Part shown: positions 25,479 to 34,801 of the stretch, in pieces
Numbering within the stretch: the first letter of the stretch is position 1
Layout of the letters: every line of letters begins with the position of its first letter
NCBI RefSeq assembly: GCF_000376445.1
Contig: NZ_AQXI01000002.1
Coordinates: forward strand, 248,001-312,000
Source of the DNA: Haladaptatus paucihalophilus DX253
Lineage (GTDB): Archaea; Halobacteriota; Halobacteria; Halobacteriales; Haladaptataceae
Reading direction: 5' to 3'
DNA length: 64,000 nt
Translations under genes and position numbers: made by a program
Notes under the pieces: generated by a model
What the model saw: only the letters and a program-made list of their open reading frames with translations
The model's database searches: none
What the model was told of the DNA's origin: nothing

Positions 25479-28220
25479 TCAATCGACGGCGCGCTCGACG
25501 AGGCCGGTAACGAGGAGGAATACGACCGACCCGAGCGCTATCAGTTCCCACCCCCCGACGGAGATGGAACGCACGTCGAACAGAGTGTGCAGCGACGTGT
25601 ACAGGACGACCAGTTGGAGGCCGAACGACACGGCGACGGCGGCTATCAACCACCGATTCGAGAGGAGCGGTTGGTCGAACCGCGACCGGATGACCTGGAT
25701 GACTATCATTTCGATGGTGACGATGAACGTGAACAGGAGCGTCTGTGCCGTCGTGATGTCGCGAACGGCCTGCAGTCCGTAGAAGAAGAGTCCCAGTCCG
25801 ACGACCGTCATCGTGAGTCCGATGGTGAGTATCGAAACGATCATTCGTCGGTCGATGACCGACTCGTCACCACCTCGCGGTGGACGTTCGAGGACGTTGG
25901 ACGCCTTGGGGTCGGTGCCGAGCGCGAGCGCCGGAAGGCCGTCGGTCACGACGTTGATCCACAGGAGCATCACGGGCGTCAGGATGAGGGCGTCCGATTC
26001 CGACGCGAACAGCCCCGGGAAGAAGAAGCTCCCGACGAGAACGCCGAGGAAGACGGTAAGCACTTCCCCGGCGTTGGCCGACAGCAGCAGGTTCACGAAC
26101 TTTCGGATATTGTCGAAGATGGCGCGGCCCTCCGCGATGGCGTCGCGGATGGTGACGAAGTTGTCGTCCTGAAGGACCATATCGGAGGCCTGTTGTGCGA
26201 CGTCGGTGCCGCGGGTCCCCATCGCGATTCCGACGTCGGCGTTGCGGAGCGCGGGCGCGTCGTTGACTCCATCGCCCGTCATCGCGACGTTGTGTCCGTT
26301 CTCCTGTAGCGCTTTCAGAATTCGAACCTTGTGGTGCGGGGAGACGCGGGCGAAGACGTCGACGTTCTCGACGACCTCTCGAAGGGCCTCGTCCGAGAGC
26401 GTATCGACCGTCGTCCCGTCCATGGCCTCCTCCGAGCCGAAGCCGATGGTCTGGGCGATGGCACCGGCCGTCTGAACGTTGTCCCCGGTCGCCATGACGA
26501 CCCGGATACCGGCGTTCCGACAGTCCTCGATGGCTTCCGAAACCTCCGCCCGTGGCGGGTCTATCATCCCCTGCAGTCCCACGAAGATCATGTCCCGCTC
26601 GACGCGTTCCGGGTCGTCCTCGGGGTCCTCGACCGGGCGAACGGCGAAACCGAGCACCCGGAGCGCGTCCGAACCGAACGCCCGGTTGCGGTCGAGGATT
26701 TCCTCCCGTTTCGCCGCCGTGAGTTCCCGAACGCCGTCGTCCTCCAGAACGCGGGTACACCGGTCGAGAACGACCTCCGGGGCACCCTTCATGTAGGCCG
26801 TTGGCGTGGCGGCATCGAACCCGTCCGTATCCGAGAGCGTCGAGGGAGATTCACGGGCGATGACGGTCATCCGTTTGCGTTCCGAGGAGAACGGAATCTC
26901 GCGCAGTCGTTCGTGCTCGGGGTCGATGCCCGCCTTCGCGGCCGACACCAGCAGGGCGATTTCGGTCGGGTCTCCGTAGTACGGGTCGTCGGCGGAATCC
27001 GGCGCTCGTTCGGCGTCGTTGCAGTAGGCCCCGCAGGTCAGGAGCGGGACCAGTCGTTCGCGGTCGGCGTCGTCGCCGTCGTGACGAAACTCGCCCGCCG
27101 TCGAGAGGCCGGTTCCCGTGACGGTTCCGTTCGTTCCCGCGGTGTACACCCGCTTGACCGTCATCTGATTCTCGGTGAGCGTCCCCGTCTTGTCGCTCAC
27201 GATGACGTCGACCGACCCGAGGCTTTCGACCACGGGGAGTCGCCGAACCAGTGCGTCGCGGTTGAGTATCTTGCGCGACCCCATCGCGAGGGTCAGCGTC
27301 ACGACCGCCGGTAACCCCTCGGGGACCGCCGCGACGGCCAGGGTGATGCCGGTCAGCAAAATCGACAGCCAGCCCGCCGCGGTGAAGACGAACTGCGCCA
27401 CCGCGATGACGAGTATCAGTCCGACGATTCCGATTCCGATACGCTTTCCGAGCGCGTCCACCTCCTTCTGAAACGGCGTCTCCCGCGTCTCGGCTTCCTG
27501 TATTTCGGTCGCGATGTCACCAACTTGGGTGTTCATCCCTGTCTCCACGACGACGGCCCTCCCCCGCCCCTTGATGGCGGTGGTGTTCATGAACACCATG
27601 TCGTCCCGCTCGGCCAACGGTGTCTCCGAGGGAACGGGGTCCGTCCCCTTCGCGACGGTGGTGCTCTCCCCGGTGAGGGCCGATTCGTTGGTCTCGAGCG
27701 CCGTCACCTCCACGAGTCGAGCGTCCGCGGGGATGGCGTCGCCCTGCTCGATGATGACGACATCCCCCGGTACGACATCCTCGGCGTCGATTGTCACCTT
27801 CTCGCCGTCGCGGAGCACGGTCGAGTTCGGCGTGGAGAGTTCCCGGAGGGCCTGTATCGACATCTCGGCGCGGTAATCTTGGAAGAACCCGAAAACGCCG
27901 TTTGCGAACAGGATGAGGAGGATGAGTCCGGCCTCCTCGTATCTGGGGGTGGCACCCGGGAGGAGTCCGACGGCTATCGAAAGGAGCGCCGCGAGTATCA
28001 ACAGGTAGATGAGAAAGTCCTGAAACTGGGCGAGAAAGAGTTCGTACGGCGAGACGGCCTCGTCCTCCCGAATCCGGTTCGGTCCGAACTCCGACAGTCG
28101 CTCGCTCGCTTCGTCGGTCGAGAGCCCGCTTTCGTCCGAATCGAGCGCCTCGAAGACGCGTTCTTCGGGAACGCTGTGCCACTCAGTCGGGGTCGTTTCG
28201 CGGGACATGAGGGAACTCAT
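25479..28220 (-). CDS. P-type Ca2+-transporting ATPase (P2A, SERCA-like)
   Basis: 913 residues from ATG 28220 (an ATG at 28208 is equally possible). Cation-ATPase N-terminal domain, actuator motif LTGEST, phosphorylation site [15 protein letters not shown], hinge [20 protein letters not shown], and about ten membrane helices. Residues that bind Ca2+ in SERCA are visible: PEGLPAV in helix 4, SANAGEVLT in helix 5 and [11 protein letters not shown] in helix 6. The protein therefore probably expels Ca2+ from the cytoplasm. Large unrelated open frames on the plus strand over this gene are shadows. Confidence 0.93.
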   Translation of the reverse strand: MSSLMSRETTPTEWHSVPEERVFEALDSDESGLSTDEASERLSEFGPNRIREDEAVSPYELFLAQFQDFLIYLLILAALLSIAVGLLPGATPRYEEAGLILLILFANGVFGFFQDYRAEMSIQALRELSTPNSTVLRDGEKVTIDAEDVVPGDVVIIEQGDAIPADARLVEVTALETNESALTGESTTVAKGTDPVPSETPLAERDDMVFMNTTAIKGRGRAVVVETGMNTQVGDIATEIQEAETRETPFQKEVDALGKRIGIGIVGLILVIAVAQFVFTAAGWLSILLTGITLAVAAVPEGLPAVVTLTLAMGSRKILNRDALVRRLPVVESLGSVDVIVSDKTGTLTENQMTVKRVYTAGTNGTVTGTGLSTAGEFRHDGDDADRERLVPLLTCGAYCNDAERAPDSADDPYYGDPTEIALLVSAAKAGIDPEHERLREIPFSSERKRMTVIARESPSTLSDTDGFDAATPTAYMKGAPEVVLDRCTRVLEDDGVRELTAAKREEILDRNRAFGSDALRVLGFAVRPVEDPEDDPERVERDMIFVGLQGMIDPPRAEVSEAIEDCRNAGIRVVMATGDNVQTAGAIAQTIGFGSEEAMDGTTVDTLSDEALREVVENVDVFARVSPHHKVRILKALQENGHNVAMTGDGVNDAPALRNADVGIAMGTRGTDVAQQASDMVLQDDNFVTIRDAIAEGRAIFDNIRKFVNLLLSANAGEVLTVFLGVLVGSFFFPGLFASESDALILTPVMLLWINVVTDGLPALALGTDPKASNVLERPPRGGDESVIDRRMIVSILTIGLTMTVVGLGLFFYGLQAVRDITTAQTLLFTFIVTIEMIVIQVIRSRFDQPLLSNRWLIAAVAVSFGLQLVVLYTSLHTLFDVRSISVGGWELIALGSVVFLLVTGLVERAVD

Positions 28221-28345
28221 CGGTCGATGACGAAGCGGACGGTCGGTTCGCGGGGGAACCGTAACTCGGAGACGGTTCGTCGAAATAGCGGCATCTTCGC
28301 GCAGAGACGAGGGACGGATAGTTGGATGTTTGGGTCGAGGCGGGT

Positions 28346-28987
28346 TCACGAACTCACGTCGGGGTCGCCAAGCAGATATCCGCCGAACCCGGTGACCCAG
28401 AGCAACAGCGGGTACGCCACCCACCGTTCGACGCCGCCGGACCCGAGGACGTTCAGCGGATTCGCTTCCTGCAGAACGAACACGCTCACTAGCGTCGCCA
28501 GCGATATCACGCCGAACAGCAGACAGAAGTACTTGAACGGGCGCGTGACGACGCGAGAGGAGAGGACGACGGTGATACCGCCGCTGAAGAACGTGAGCAG
28601 GGCGAAGAGGCCGTGCCACGGAACGACGTTGCCGGGGAACACGCCGACGCCGAAGACCCCGAACCCGAACACGGCGAGGGGTATCGTGAGGACGCGCCGT
28701 CCCGTTGACCGGTGGAGGAAGTAGGCGGCGACGAGAAGCAGTGCACCCGTCACGAGCATCGTGCTGTTGAAGATGGTCGCCGATGGCTCGTGGATAATAG
28801 GGTTCGGCGGTTGCGTGGAACCGAGGTCGCTGATGTCCTGTCTGGTCGAGTAGTCCGGATAAAGAACCTCCCCCGTGATGATGCCCATGAACGAAATCCC
28901 CCCGGCGAGGAACATGGCGGCACCCGCTCTCGACAACCTCATCTCGTCGGAATTAGACCGGTTCAATCGGCTTTCCGTCCCACCCAT
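28346..28987 (-). CDS. DUF998 family membrane protein
   Basis: 213 residues with six hydrophobic segments. DUF998 features: LAGGISFMGIITGEVLYPDYS, the ISDLGSTQPPNP loop between helices 1 and 2, and PGNVVPWHGLFALLTFF. No function is known; the family resembles small membrane enzymes such as CPBP or PAQR-like folds only loosely. A TATA-like TTTATAC lies about 20-27 bases before ATG 28987, so the message is likely leaderless. Confidence 0.88.
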   Translation of the reverse strand: MGGTESRLNRSNSDEMRLSRAGAAMFLAGGISFMGIITGEVLYPDYSTRQDISDLGSTQPPNPIIHEPSATIFNSTMLVTGALLLVAAYFLHRSTGRRVLTIPLAVFGFGVFGVGVFPGNVVPWHGLFALLTFFSGGITVVLSSRVVTRPFKYFCLLFGVISLATLVSVFVLQEANPLNVLGSGGVERWVAYPLLLWVTGFGGYLLGDPDVSS

Positions 28988-29071
28988 GGTTGCAAATGGT
29001 TCCGAAAAAGTATAAATTCCCCAGTATATTTGACGGGGCGAATTCCCGACCCACGGACCGCGGCGGGACGG

Positions 29072-29977
29072 TCACTCACGGGCGGCCGGTCGGTCGAGCG
29101 CCGTCCGCACGTGTTCCCTGAGGGCGGACGCGGCGAGCGACCCGGTGACGTGTCCGGTTTCGATGACGGTGAGGGGGATACCGTCGTAGCCGGAGCGTTG
29201 CGCATCGAGTTCGATTATCCTGTCGTAGCGGGCGAGTAGAGGGCGACAGTCGGCGGTGGCCGCTCGAAACGCCCGCTCGAAATCGAGCACGTCTCGGAGG
29301 CGGTCGGGGTCGGTTCGCGCCCGCGCCGCCGTCATTCGTCGATAGGCGGACGTGGCGAACATCTCACCGAGAGCGGCCCCCGCGAAGATGGGGGCGTATC
29401 GGTCAGCCGTCCCGTGAAACGACCGGTGGAGGTTCGTCACCCAGCCGCCGAGGCTGATGCCCGAGACGGTAACGGCGGGTGAACCCCGCTCGCGCACCGC
29501 CGCTGTCAGCGCCTCGACCATCGCTGTCGAGGCGGCACACATCCCGACGAAGTTCGAAAGCGCGCCCATCGCACGGGCGTAGCTGAAACTCGACCGGTCG
29601 TGGAACGGTGCCCGGACGAGTATCACGTTCACCGGGACGCTCCAATCCTCGGCTGCGAACAGTCGCCGAGCCGAGTTGGAGCTGAATCGGCCGAAATCGA
29701 ACGGGTCCTCCCCGCTCCCGTGGTGGAAGATGAGTGTCGGCGCGTCGTCGCCGTACCACTGCCAGACGCAATACGCACCGCGGAACCCACCGGCGGGCGT
29801 GGCGACCGTCACCTCGCGGTGGCCGCTCGTCTCCACCTCGTCGAGGGCCAATCGAGTTTCGACAACCGTCTCGTCCAGTCGTGGGCCGTCGAGGCTCCGC
29901 GCGAAGAACGTCGCATCCCGAAGCACTAGTCCGCTCGCTGTCACCGTGGCGACGTCCAGAAATTCGTGGTGGTTCAT
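29072..29977 (-). CDS. Alpha/beta hydrolase
   Basis: 301 residues. Strand-loop LIFHHGSGEDPFDF provides an oxyanion-type HxG motif and VSGISLGGWVTNLHRSF the nucleophile elbow GxSxG. The His near the C-terminus is in VIETGHVTGSL. No signal peptide. Substrate unknown. Divergent from the next gene with about 110 bases between starts. Confidence 0.85.
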   Translation of the reverse strand: MNHHEFLDVATVTASGLVLRDATFFARSLDGPRLDETVVETRLALDEVETSGHREVTVATPAGGFRGAYCVWQWYGDDAPTLIFHHGSGEDPFDFGRFSSNSARRLFAAEDWSVPVNVILVRAPFHDRSSFSYARAMGALSNFVGMCAASTAMVEALTAAVRERGSPAVTVSGISLGGWVTNLHRSFHGTADRYAPIFAGAALGEMFATSAYRRMTAARARTDPDRLRDVLDFERAFRAATADCRPLLARYDRIIELDAQRSGYDGIPLTVIETGHVTGSLAASALREHVRTALDRPAARE

Positions 29978-30088
29978 GGCCGTTTCGGAGGTACACCTAC
30001 GTACCCCGACGCCGTTGTGGGTCTTGAAAACGTGGTTCTCCCAGACATCCGCACTCGACAGCGCAATCCGCGTAGAGACGACGGGTCC

Positions 30089-30979
30089 GTGTCGAACCGT
30101 ATTCGAGTCCGCCTCGGCGCGGTCACCGCGTTCGCTCTATCGGCGATAACCGTCGCCATCGCCGCCGTCGCGCTCGGTAACCGTCGCACTGAAGACGAAA
30201 TCGAAACGCACGTCGACGAACTCCTGTCGGACAGCGAACCGCGGGACGGGGAGTTCTCGCGGGACGACATCGAGGAGCTGCCCGCTCCCGTCCGACGGTA
30301 TTTCACCCACGTCTTGGACGACGGCCAGCCACACGTACAGGTCGTCCGACTGCACCAACGCGGGGAGTTCCGCCTCGGCGGGCCGGACTCCGAGTGGCGG
30401 CCGCTCGTCGCGGACCAGTACGTCACCACGCGGCCGCCGGGGTTCGTTTGGGACGCGAGCATCGACGTCCTGCCGCGGGTTCCCGCGCGCGTCCTCGACT
30501 GTTACGAGGGCGGCGACGGGGTGCTCCGTGCGTGGCTGCTCGGGGCGGTTCCGGTCGCGAGCGCCGGTCCGTCACCCGAGATGAACGAAGGGGAACTCCT
30601 TCGCTATCTCGCCGAAGCCGTCTGGTATCCGACCGCGCTCCTCCCCGCGCAGGGCGTCGAATGGGAGGCCATCGACGACCGGTCCGCGAGGGCGACGCTC
30701 GAACACCGATCCGCGTCCGCTTCGGTCGTCTTTCATTTCAACGAGCACGACGAAATCGAACGCGTCACCGCGGAGCGCTACCGCATGGAGGACGAGCGTT
30801 ACGAATCGTGGACGGGCCACTTCCGGGACTACCGGGACCGCAACGGGCGTCGGATTCCGGTCGAAGCCGAGGTCGGTTGGGGACGACCGGACGACGACGA
30901 ACGCTACTGGCGGGCGACCATCGACCGAATCGAGCACCGACCGATGGGTACGAACCGGCAGTCCGACGGCGAACTGTAA
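30089..30979 (+). CDS. DUF6544/DUF6920-like membrane-anchored protein
   Basis: 296 residues from GTG 30089. The start was chosen because a membrane helix (AVTAFALSAITVAIAAVALG) follows almost at once, while an upstream in-frame ATG would add an implausible 41 residues and overlap the divergent hydrolase. The soluble part has LPAPVRRYFTHVLDDGQP, RPPGFVWDASI and EAVWYPTALLP, which resemble the conserved blocks of the DUF6544/DUF6920 group as I recall it. No function known. Membrane anchored, bulk probably outside. Confidence 0.75.
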   Translation: MSNRIRVRLGAVTAFALSAITVAIAAVALGNRRTEDEIETHVDELLSDSEPRDGEFSRDDIEELPAPVRRYFTHVLDDGQPHVQVVRLHQRGEFRLGGPDSEWRPLVADQYVTTRPPGFVWDASIDVLPRVPARVLDCYEGGDGVLRAWLLGAVPVASAGPSPEMNEGELLRYLAEAVWYPTALLPAQGVEWEAIDDRSARATLEHRSASASVVFHFNEHDEIERVTAERYRMEDERYESWTGHFRDYRDRNGRRIPVEAEVGWGRPDDDERYWRATIDRIEHRPMGTNRQSDGEL

Positions 30980-31058
30980 TCCGAATTCGAGGTCGAGAGC
31001 GAGGGGAACGGCGGATTCAAACAAAAGACTCAATACTGACTAATTATTCAGTAAGCAC

Positions 31059-31478
31059 ATGGGGTATGGCCACTCACAGAAGCGGCCGTGGTTAGCGGTC
31101 GTCCTCGGCGTGGTCGTGACCGGATTGGGACACGCGTATCTGGGCCGGTGGCGACGAGCGGTCGCATGGCTTTCGGTCGACCTCGGAGTAGCGACCTTCG
31201 TGACGCCCGAAGTGACGTTGCAGGCGCTCGCAACGGGTGCGCAGCTTCCGACCGCGGAACTCGTTCCCATCTTCGCCGTGACCTCTATCAGCATCGCGGA
31301 CGCCTACTTGCTCGCACACCGAGCGGGGTCCAACTCGCCGTCCGACGACGAATCAGGGACAGAGCGGGTCTGTCCGCACTGTGGCCGGTCGGCCGAACCG
31401 GAGTTGGAGTTCTGCCAGTGGTGTTCGACACGACTCGACGAACCCGACGCACGCGCTGAATCCGAGAACAAAGCGTGA
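31059..31478 (+). CDS. Small membrane protein with C-terminal zinc ribbon
   Basis: 139 residues. Two to three hydrophobic segments (WLAVVLGVVVTGLGHAYLG, then VDLGVATFVTPEVTLQ and LVPIFAVTSISIADAYLLA) followed by a cytoplasmic double CxxC ribbon, CPHCGRSAEPELEFCQWC. Haloarchaea carry many proteins of this plan (DUF7575-type ribbon after a TM5-like pair). Unknown role. Confidence 0.8.
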   Translation: MGYGHSQKRPWLAVVLGVVVTGLGHAYLGRWRRAVAWLSVDLGVATFVTPEVTLQALATGAQLPTAELVPIFAVTSISIADAYLLAHRAGSNSPSDDESGTERVCPHCGRSAEPELEFCQWCSTRLDEPDARAESENKA

Positions 31479-31600
31479 ACGTCTGGCGAATCGGATTCGG
31501 AGACGAAGAGACGACACCCTCTGGTCGATAGCGGCCTTCGAGGACCGATTTTGAATCGAGGAGCGGGATTCATCATGTTGGAGGTCCAACTCGTACGCGC

Positions 31601-32011
31601 ATGTTCCGCACGATACTCTCGGTAATCGGTCTCATCGAACTCCTTTCGCCGGAGGCGCTCATCGAACGCGCCGAGCGGCTCGCGCTCGACAATCCGGACG
31701 ACTGTGAGTTGCAGTCGTGGATCGTTCCGATTGCACGGGTCGAGGGACTCGCCTTCGTGACGCTCGTGTGGCGAAGCGACGCCTCGTATTCGCGGCTCAA
31801 GCGGTTCCTCGGCGTCATCGGCGTTCTGGCACTGATGTACCCGCACGCCTACGTCGACTACGGGTCCGAACTCGTGTACGTCGATGCGGCCGAGTGCGAG
31901 TGGAAATCGTGGGTGTACCCCTGGACTCGCATCGTCGGGTTGCTGTACGTACTCGTCGCCGTCAATGAAATGCGAAAGGGACGCTCCTCGAACGCACGTT
32001 CGTCGGAATGA
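31601..32011 (+). CDS. Haloarchaeal small membrane protein, unknown function
   Basis: 136 residues. Internal two-fold similarity: LELLSP-like start, ELQSWIVPIARVEGLAFVTLVW in the first half and ECEWKSWVYPWTRIVGLLYVLVA in the second, suggesting a duplicated membrane hairpin. Conserved Trp-Pro-Arg-Gly pattern in both. Not recognised as a named family. Short spacing (122 bases) after the zinc-ribbon gene. Confidence 0.65.
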   Translation: MFRTILSVIGLIELLSPEALIERAERLALDNPDDCELQSWIVPIARVEGLAFVTLVWRSDASYSRLKRFLGVIGVLALMYPHAYVDYGSELVYVDAAECEWKSWVYPWTRIVGLLYVLVAVNEMRKGRSSNARSSE

Positions 32012-32134
32012 GCGGGACGGTGCACCGACCGTTGCGGCGCAGACGCTATCGACACTCCTTCAGTAGTGCGTTCGCCGGGCGGAGAAGACGTTTCTTCCCG
32101 AATCGGGCGGCCGTTCGTACGCAGACCTCCGTAT

Positions 32135-32257
32135 TTAGGCGTGGAGCCAGACCTTCGGATGGTTCTCACGGAGATGGTCGTGGTACCACTTCATCGCCTT
32201 CGGGTACGAAGACGAGATCATCTGTAAGCCGCAGTGGTTACAACGCGCAGCAGGCAT
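32135..32257 (-). CDS. 40-residue putative zinc-finger microprotein
   Basis: Read directly: ATG 32257 to TAA 32135. It begins MPAARCNHCGLQMISSS and ends WYHDHLRENHPKVWLHA. C6 and C9 with the two histidines of HLRENH give C-x2-C-x18-H-x4-H, a plausible single-zinc finger like the C2H2 class. Low-complexity is absent, aromatic residues are many, and it fills an otherwise empty gap between two genes. I take it as real, probably a DNA- or protein-binding microprotein, but no family name can be given. Confidence 0.7.
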   Translation of the reverse strand: MPAARCNHCGLQMISSSYPKAMKWYHDHLRENHPKVWLHA

Positions 32258-32380
32258 TGGCAGAGCCTTGAAGGACGGGGGTATAACTGTTCCCATTTCC
32301 CGCGGTAGGCGACCGTCAGCCGACGCTCGGGGTTCGCCGGCGTCGATACCGGGGACGTCCGCACCGGAAGGAGACCGCTT

Positions 32381-33280
32381 TCACGGACTCGGGACGGGAG
32401 AGTCGGCGTCCCGTGCGGCGTCACGAAGCCGCTCCTGTTCGGCGGCGTCCATCTCCTCGAAATTCCGTGCGGCGTCCAGTATCATCGGGACGAGTTGCGG
32501 GTCTCCCGCGCTCGGTATCGAAGTCATCCCTTGCGAGAGCGCGTAGCGCAGACACGTTTCGATTTCGTCGGGAGTGTCGTACGGTCGGTACCACGTTTCG
32601 TACGGTCGTTCGTCTCTAGGGAGGTCCTCCGGCCACGGCTCCTCGGCGAAGGCTTTGATACACAGCGTTCCGAGGCCGCGTTCCTGGGCGAGGTCCAACA
32701 CCGACCGATAATCGTACTCCGGGCCTTCCTTCGCGTCGAGCGTGTAGTTGAGCGGGAACATCACCGTCTCCAGTTCGGGAATTCGTTTTATCGCGGTCCG
32801 AATCACGCTCGGGTCCCCGTGGCTCGTGAGACCGATGTGACCGATGATTCCCTCCTCTTGCGCCTCCTTGAACGCAGCGAGCGCCCCCTCGTCGTGGCCT
32901 TGGGCCATCTCGGGACTGTAGTCGCCGGTAACGGTGTCGAGTTCGTCGTACCGGGTGAGCGCGTGGAACTGATAGAGGTCGATGTAGTCGGTGTCGAGTC
33001 GGTCGAGCGAGCGGTGGAGTTCGCCCCACGCGCCGTAGTAGGTGCGCTCTTGGGTTTTACAGCCCAAGAATATCTCATCGCGGTGTTCGGCGAGCTTCGG
33101 CGCGAGTTTCAACTCGGCGTCGCCGTACGTCGGCGCGACGTCGAAGTGGTTGACGCCAGCATCGAGGACGTCCTCGACCATCCGATTCGCTTCCGGTTGG
33201 TCGAGGAAGTCGAGAGCGATGGTGCCGAACGTGAGAATCGAACTCTCGTGGCCAGTTTCTCCGAGCGGTCGAGTTTCCAT
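32381..33280 (-). CDS. Aldo/keto reductase
   Basis: 299 residues from ATG 33280 (METRPLGETGHES). Catalytic tetrad of the AKR barrel: Asp and Tyr in FDVAPTYGDAE, Lys in LGCKTQ, His in LYQFHAL. The C-terminal NAD(P)-binding part is present (SIPSAGDPQL). A TATA-like CTTTACG lies about 27 bases upstream, so likely leaderless. An IclR-type palindrome sits 153 bases before the start, and the gene is beside an IclR regulator and D-galactonate dehydratase. A sugar or sugar-acid oxidoreductase role is therefore likely. Confidence 0.88.
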   Translation of the reverse strand: METRPLGETGHESSILTFGTIALDFLDQPEANRMVEDVLDAGVNHFDVAPTYGDAELKLAPKLAEHRDEIFLGCKTQERTYYGAWGELHRSLDRLDTDYIDLYQFHALTRYDELDTVTGDYSPEMAQGHDEGALAAFKEAQEEGIIGHIGLTSHGDPSVIRTAIKRIPELETVMFPLNYTLDAKEGPEYDYRSVLDLAQERGLGTLCIKAFAEEPWPEDLPRDERPYETWYRPYDTPDEIETCLRYALSQGMTSIPSAGDPQLVPMILDAARNFEEMDAAEQERLRDAARDADSPVPSP

Positions 33281-33432
33281 GGTGTATATCAACGAAGGAC
33301 ACACGTAAAGTGGTATCCCACGGTAACCGCGACGCGATGAGAAATCGAGAGAGCGGAAGGATTCGAGCGCACTCCGCCGGGAATCGAACTGACGATTCGA
33401 CACGTATCCGGCCCGGGTGCCGACGGAAGGCC

Positions 33433-33449
33433 GTTCACCGATGGTGAAC
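33433..33449. promoter_or_regulatory. IclR-type operator 1 (upstream of the aldo/keto reductase)
   Basis: GTTCACCGATGGTGAAC, a perfect 7-base inverted repeat with a 3-base centre. It lies in the gap between the iclR stop and the reductase start. Two close copies sit upstream of iclR. Confidence 0.75.
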
Positions 33450-33553
33450 ACATTTGCCCGCTGATTCGGACGACGGTTATCGAAGTCCCGTGACACCACG
33501 ATAGAGCGCATAGAATCGCCACGTATGCCGAGATTCACCGTGAGCAAACGATT

Positions 33554-34303
33554 TTATTCGCGTGTTTGGTGTTCGACCGTAATCCTGTTTGTCGCGCCGA
33601 GAACGAGGCCCGGCATGTCCTCTTCGAGGCGTTTGCCGCTCATTCCGGGAGCGGTACCGGAAACAGTAACGGCACCGACGGCACGGCCGTCGTCGGACGG
33701 AATCGCCGCCGCGACGGCGCGCCGGTCGGGGTCGAGTTCACCCCGGTCGAACGCGAGTCCGTGGTCGCGGACGGTCCGTAGTTCCCGAATCAGCGACGCG
33801 CGCGACGTTATCGTCCGGTCCGTCGGTGTCGGCGTGTCCCCGTCGAGGAGCGAATCGAGACTCGCGGGCGGACGATGGGCGAGGATGGCCTTTCCCGCGG
33901 CGCAAGCGTGCAGGGGAACCCGACTCCCGTCACGGAGCGCGAAACCGGCGTCGTCGCCCGCTCTGTACACGAAAACGGCGTCGCCGTTCTCTTCGATGAC
34001 GAGACTCGCCGTCTCACCGCTGGCGTCCGCGAGGCGGTCTATCTCCGGCCGGGCGACGCGGTACAGCGAGTCGGTGTCCCGGACGCCCGTTCCGAGTTCG
34101 AGGAAGCGCAGGCTGAGTCGGTATCGTCCGTCCTCGTTGATGACGTACCCGAGTCGTTCGAGGGTGGCAAGATGGTTGTGAACGCTGCCTTTCGAGTGTC
34201 CGAGTCGGTCGGCGAGTTGGGTGACACCGGCCCGTTCGAGCGTCGCCAGGGAGTCGATGATTTCGAACGTCGTCGCGGTGGCACCGACCGGATATTTCGG
34301 CAT
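33554..34303 (-). CDS. IclR family transcriptional regulator
   Basis: 249 residues from ATG 34303 (MPKYPVGATATTFEIID). N-terminal winged helix with ERAGVTQLADRLGHSKGSVHNHL (shown in part) and LERLGYVINEDGRYRLS, then the IclR effector domain with GETASLVIEENGDAVFVYR and HACAAGKAILAHRPP, and a C-terminal GAVTVSGTAPGM. In haloarchaea IclR-family proteins such as XacR control sugar oxidation genes. Here three palindromes flank the gene, in front of itself, the reductase and the dehydratase operon. It therefore likely controls all three and itself. Confidence 0.92.
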   Translation of the reverse strand: MPKYPVGATATTFEIIDSLATLERAGVTQLADRLGHSKGSVHNHLATLERLGYVINEDGRYRLSLRFLELGTGVRDTDSLYRVARPEIDRLADASGETASLVIEENGDAVFVYRAGDDAGFALRDGSRVPLHACAAGKAILAHRPPASLDSLLDGDTPTPTDRTITSRASLIRELRTVRDHGLAFDRGELDPDRRAVAAAIPSDDGRAVGAVTVSGTAPGMSGKRLEEDMPGLVLGATNRITVEHQTRE

Positions 34304-34335
34304 GGTAGTGGATGTCGGTACGGGCACAAAAAATC

Positions 34336-34352
34336 GTTCATCGATGGTGAAC
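34336..34352. promoter_or_regulatory. IclR-type operator 2 (in front of iclR)
   Basis: GTTCATCGATGGTGAAC, 6 of 7 arm pairs, 33-49 bases before the iclR ATG. Overlap with the regulator's own promoter region suggests autoregulation. Confidence 0.75.
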
Positions 34353-34467
34353 AGATGCGCGTCGGTAGTCGGTGAGAGAACGGCGTCACGGATTCAGCTG
34401 AAACCGGTCGATACCAACGAATTCACCGGTAGCGTCGGAGATGACACACCAGCAATCGATGTAGCTC

Positions 34468-34484
34468 GTTCACCGTCGATGAAC
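34468..34484. promoter_or_regulatory. IclR-type operator 3 (upstream of the dehydratase operon)
   Basis: GTTCACCGTCGATGAAC, 6 of 7 arm pairs. It lies in the divergent gap, about 150 bases before a small open frame and 314 before galactonate dehydratase. AT-rich sequence (34518-34620) that must hold the promoter follows it, so an activator position is possible. Confidence 0.72.
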
Positions 34485-34633
34485 GCCACCCGAGATAGTA
34501 CTCTAACCCGACATCGTATTTTTTATTTAGATTCGTCGTTATATTCCACATATAGGATAAAAATCAACACCTATTTTCCTTTTTGCCCAAATAACTAAGT
34601 TTCTCTAGTTTCTGGTCTATGGTATTGTAAACG

Positions 34634-34801
34634 ATGACGAAGAGTAAACTCGGTGTGAAACGGCGAAACGTGCTGAACGGAACGTGCAACCCGAATCTTC
34701 TCGCGGGGTCCGGGGCTCCAACCCTCGATTCGACGGGGACCGAGAACGTCCGGTACGCCACGGTCGGCGACTACGGGCGACGGGACGAGGAGTCGGCATG
34801 A
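34634..34801 (+). CDS. 55-residue open frame overlapping the dgoD start; remnant or leader
   Basis: ATG 34634 to TGA 34801; the stop overlaps the dgoD start as ATGA. The beginning MTKSKLGVKRRNVLNG looks like the twin-arginine start of a haloarchaeal solute-binding protein (usual form: Arg-Arg-Asn-Val-Leu-Lys-Gly). No hydrophobic core or domain follows, so it may be a substrate-binding protein gene shrunk by deletion, or a short frame that couples translation to dgoD. It fills most of an otherwise gene-free 494-base gap downstream of AT-rich promoter sequence. Confidence 0.4.
   Translation: MTKSKLGVKRRNVLNGTCNPNLLAGSGAPTLDSTGTENVRYATVGDYGRRDEESA

Noticed and set aside
31034-31053. TACTGA-N8-TCAGTA inverted repeat before the 139-residue membrane protein
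   Set aside because: Only six bases per arm, in AT-rich promoter sequence and seen once; chance is likely.
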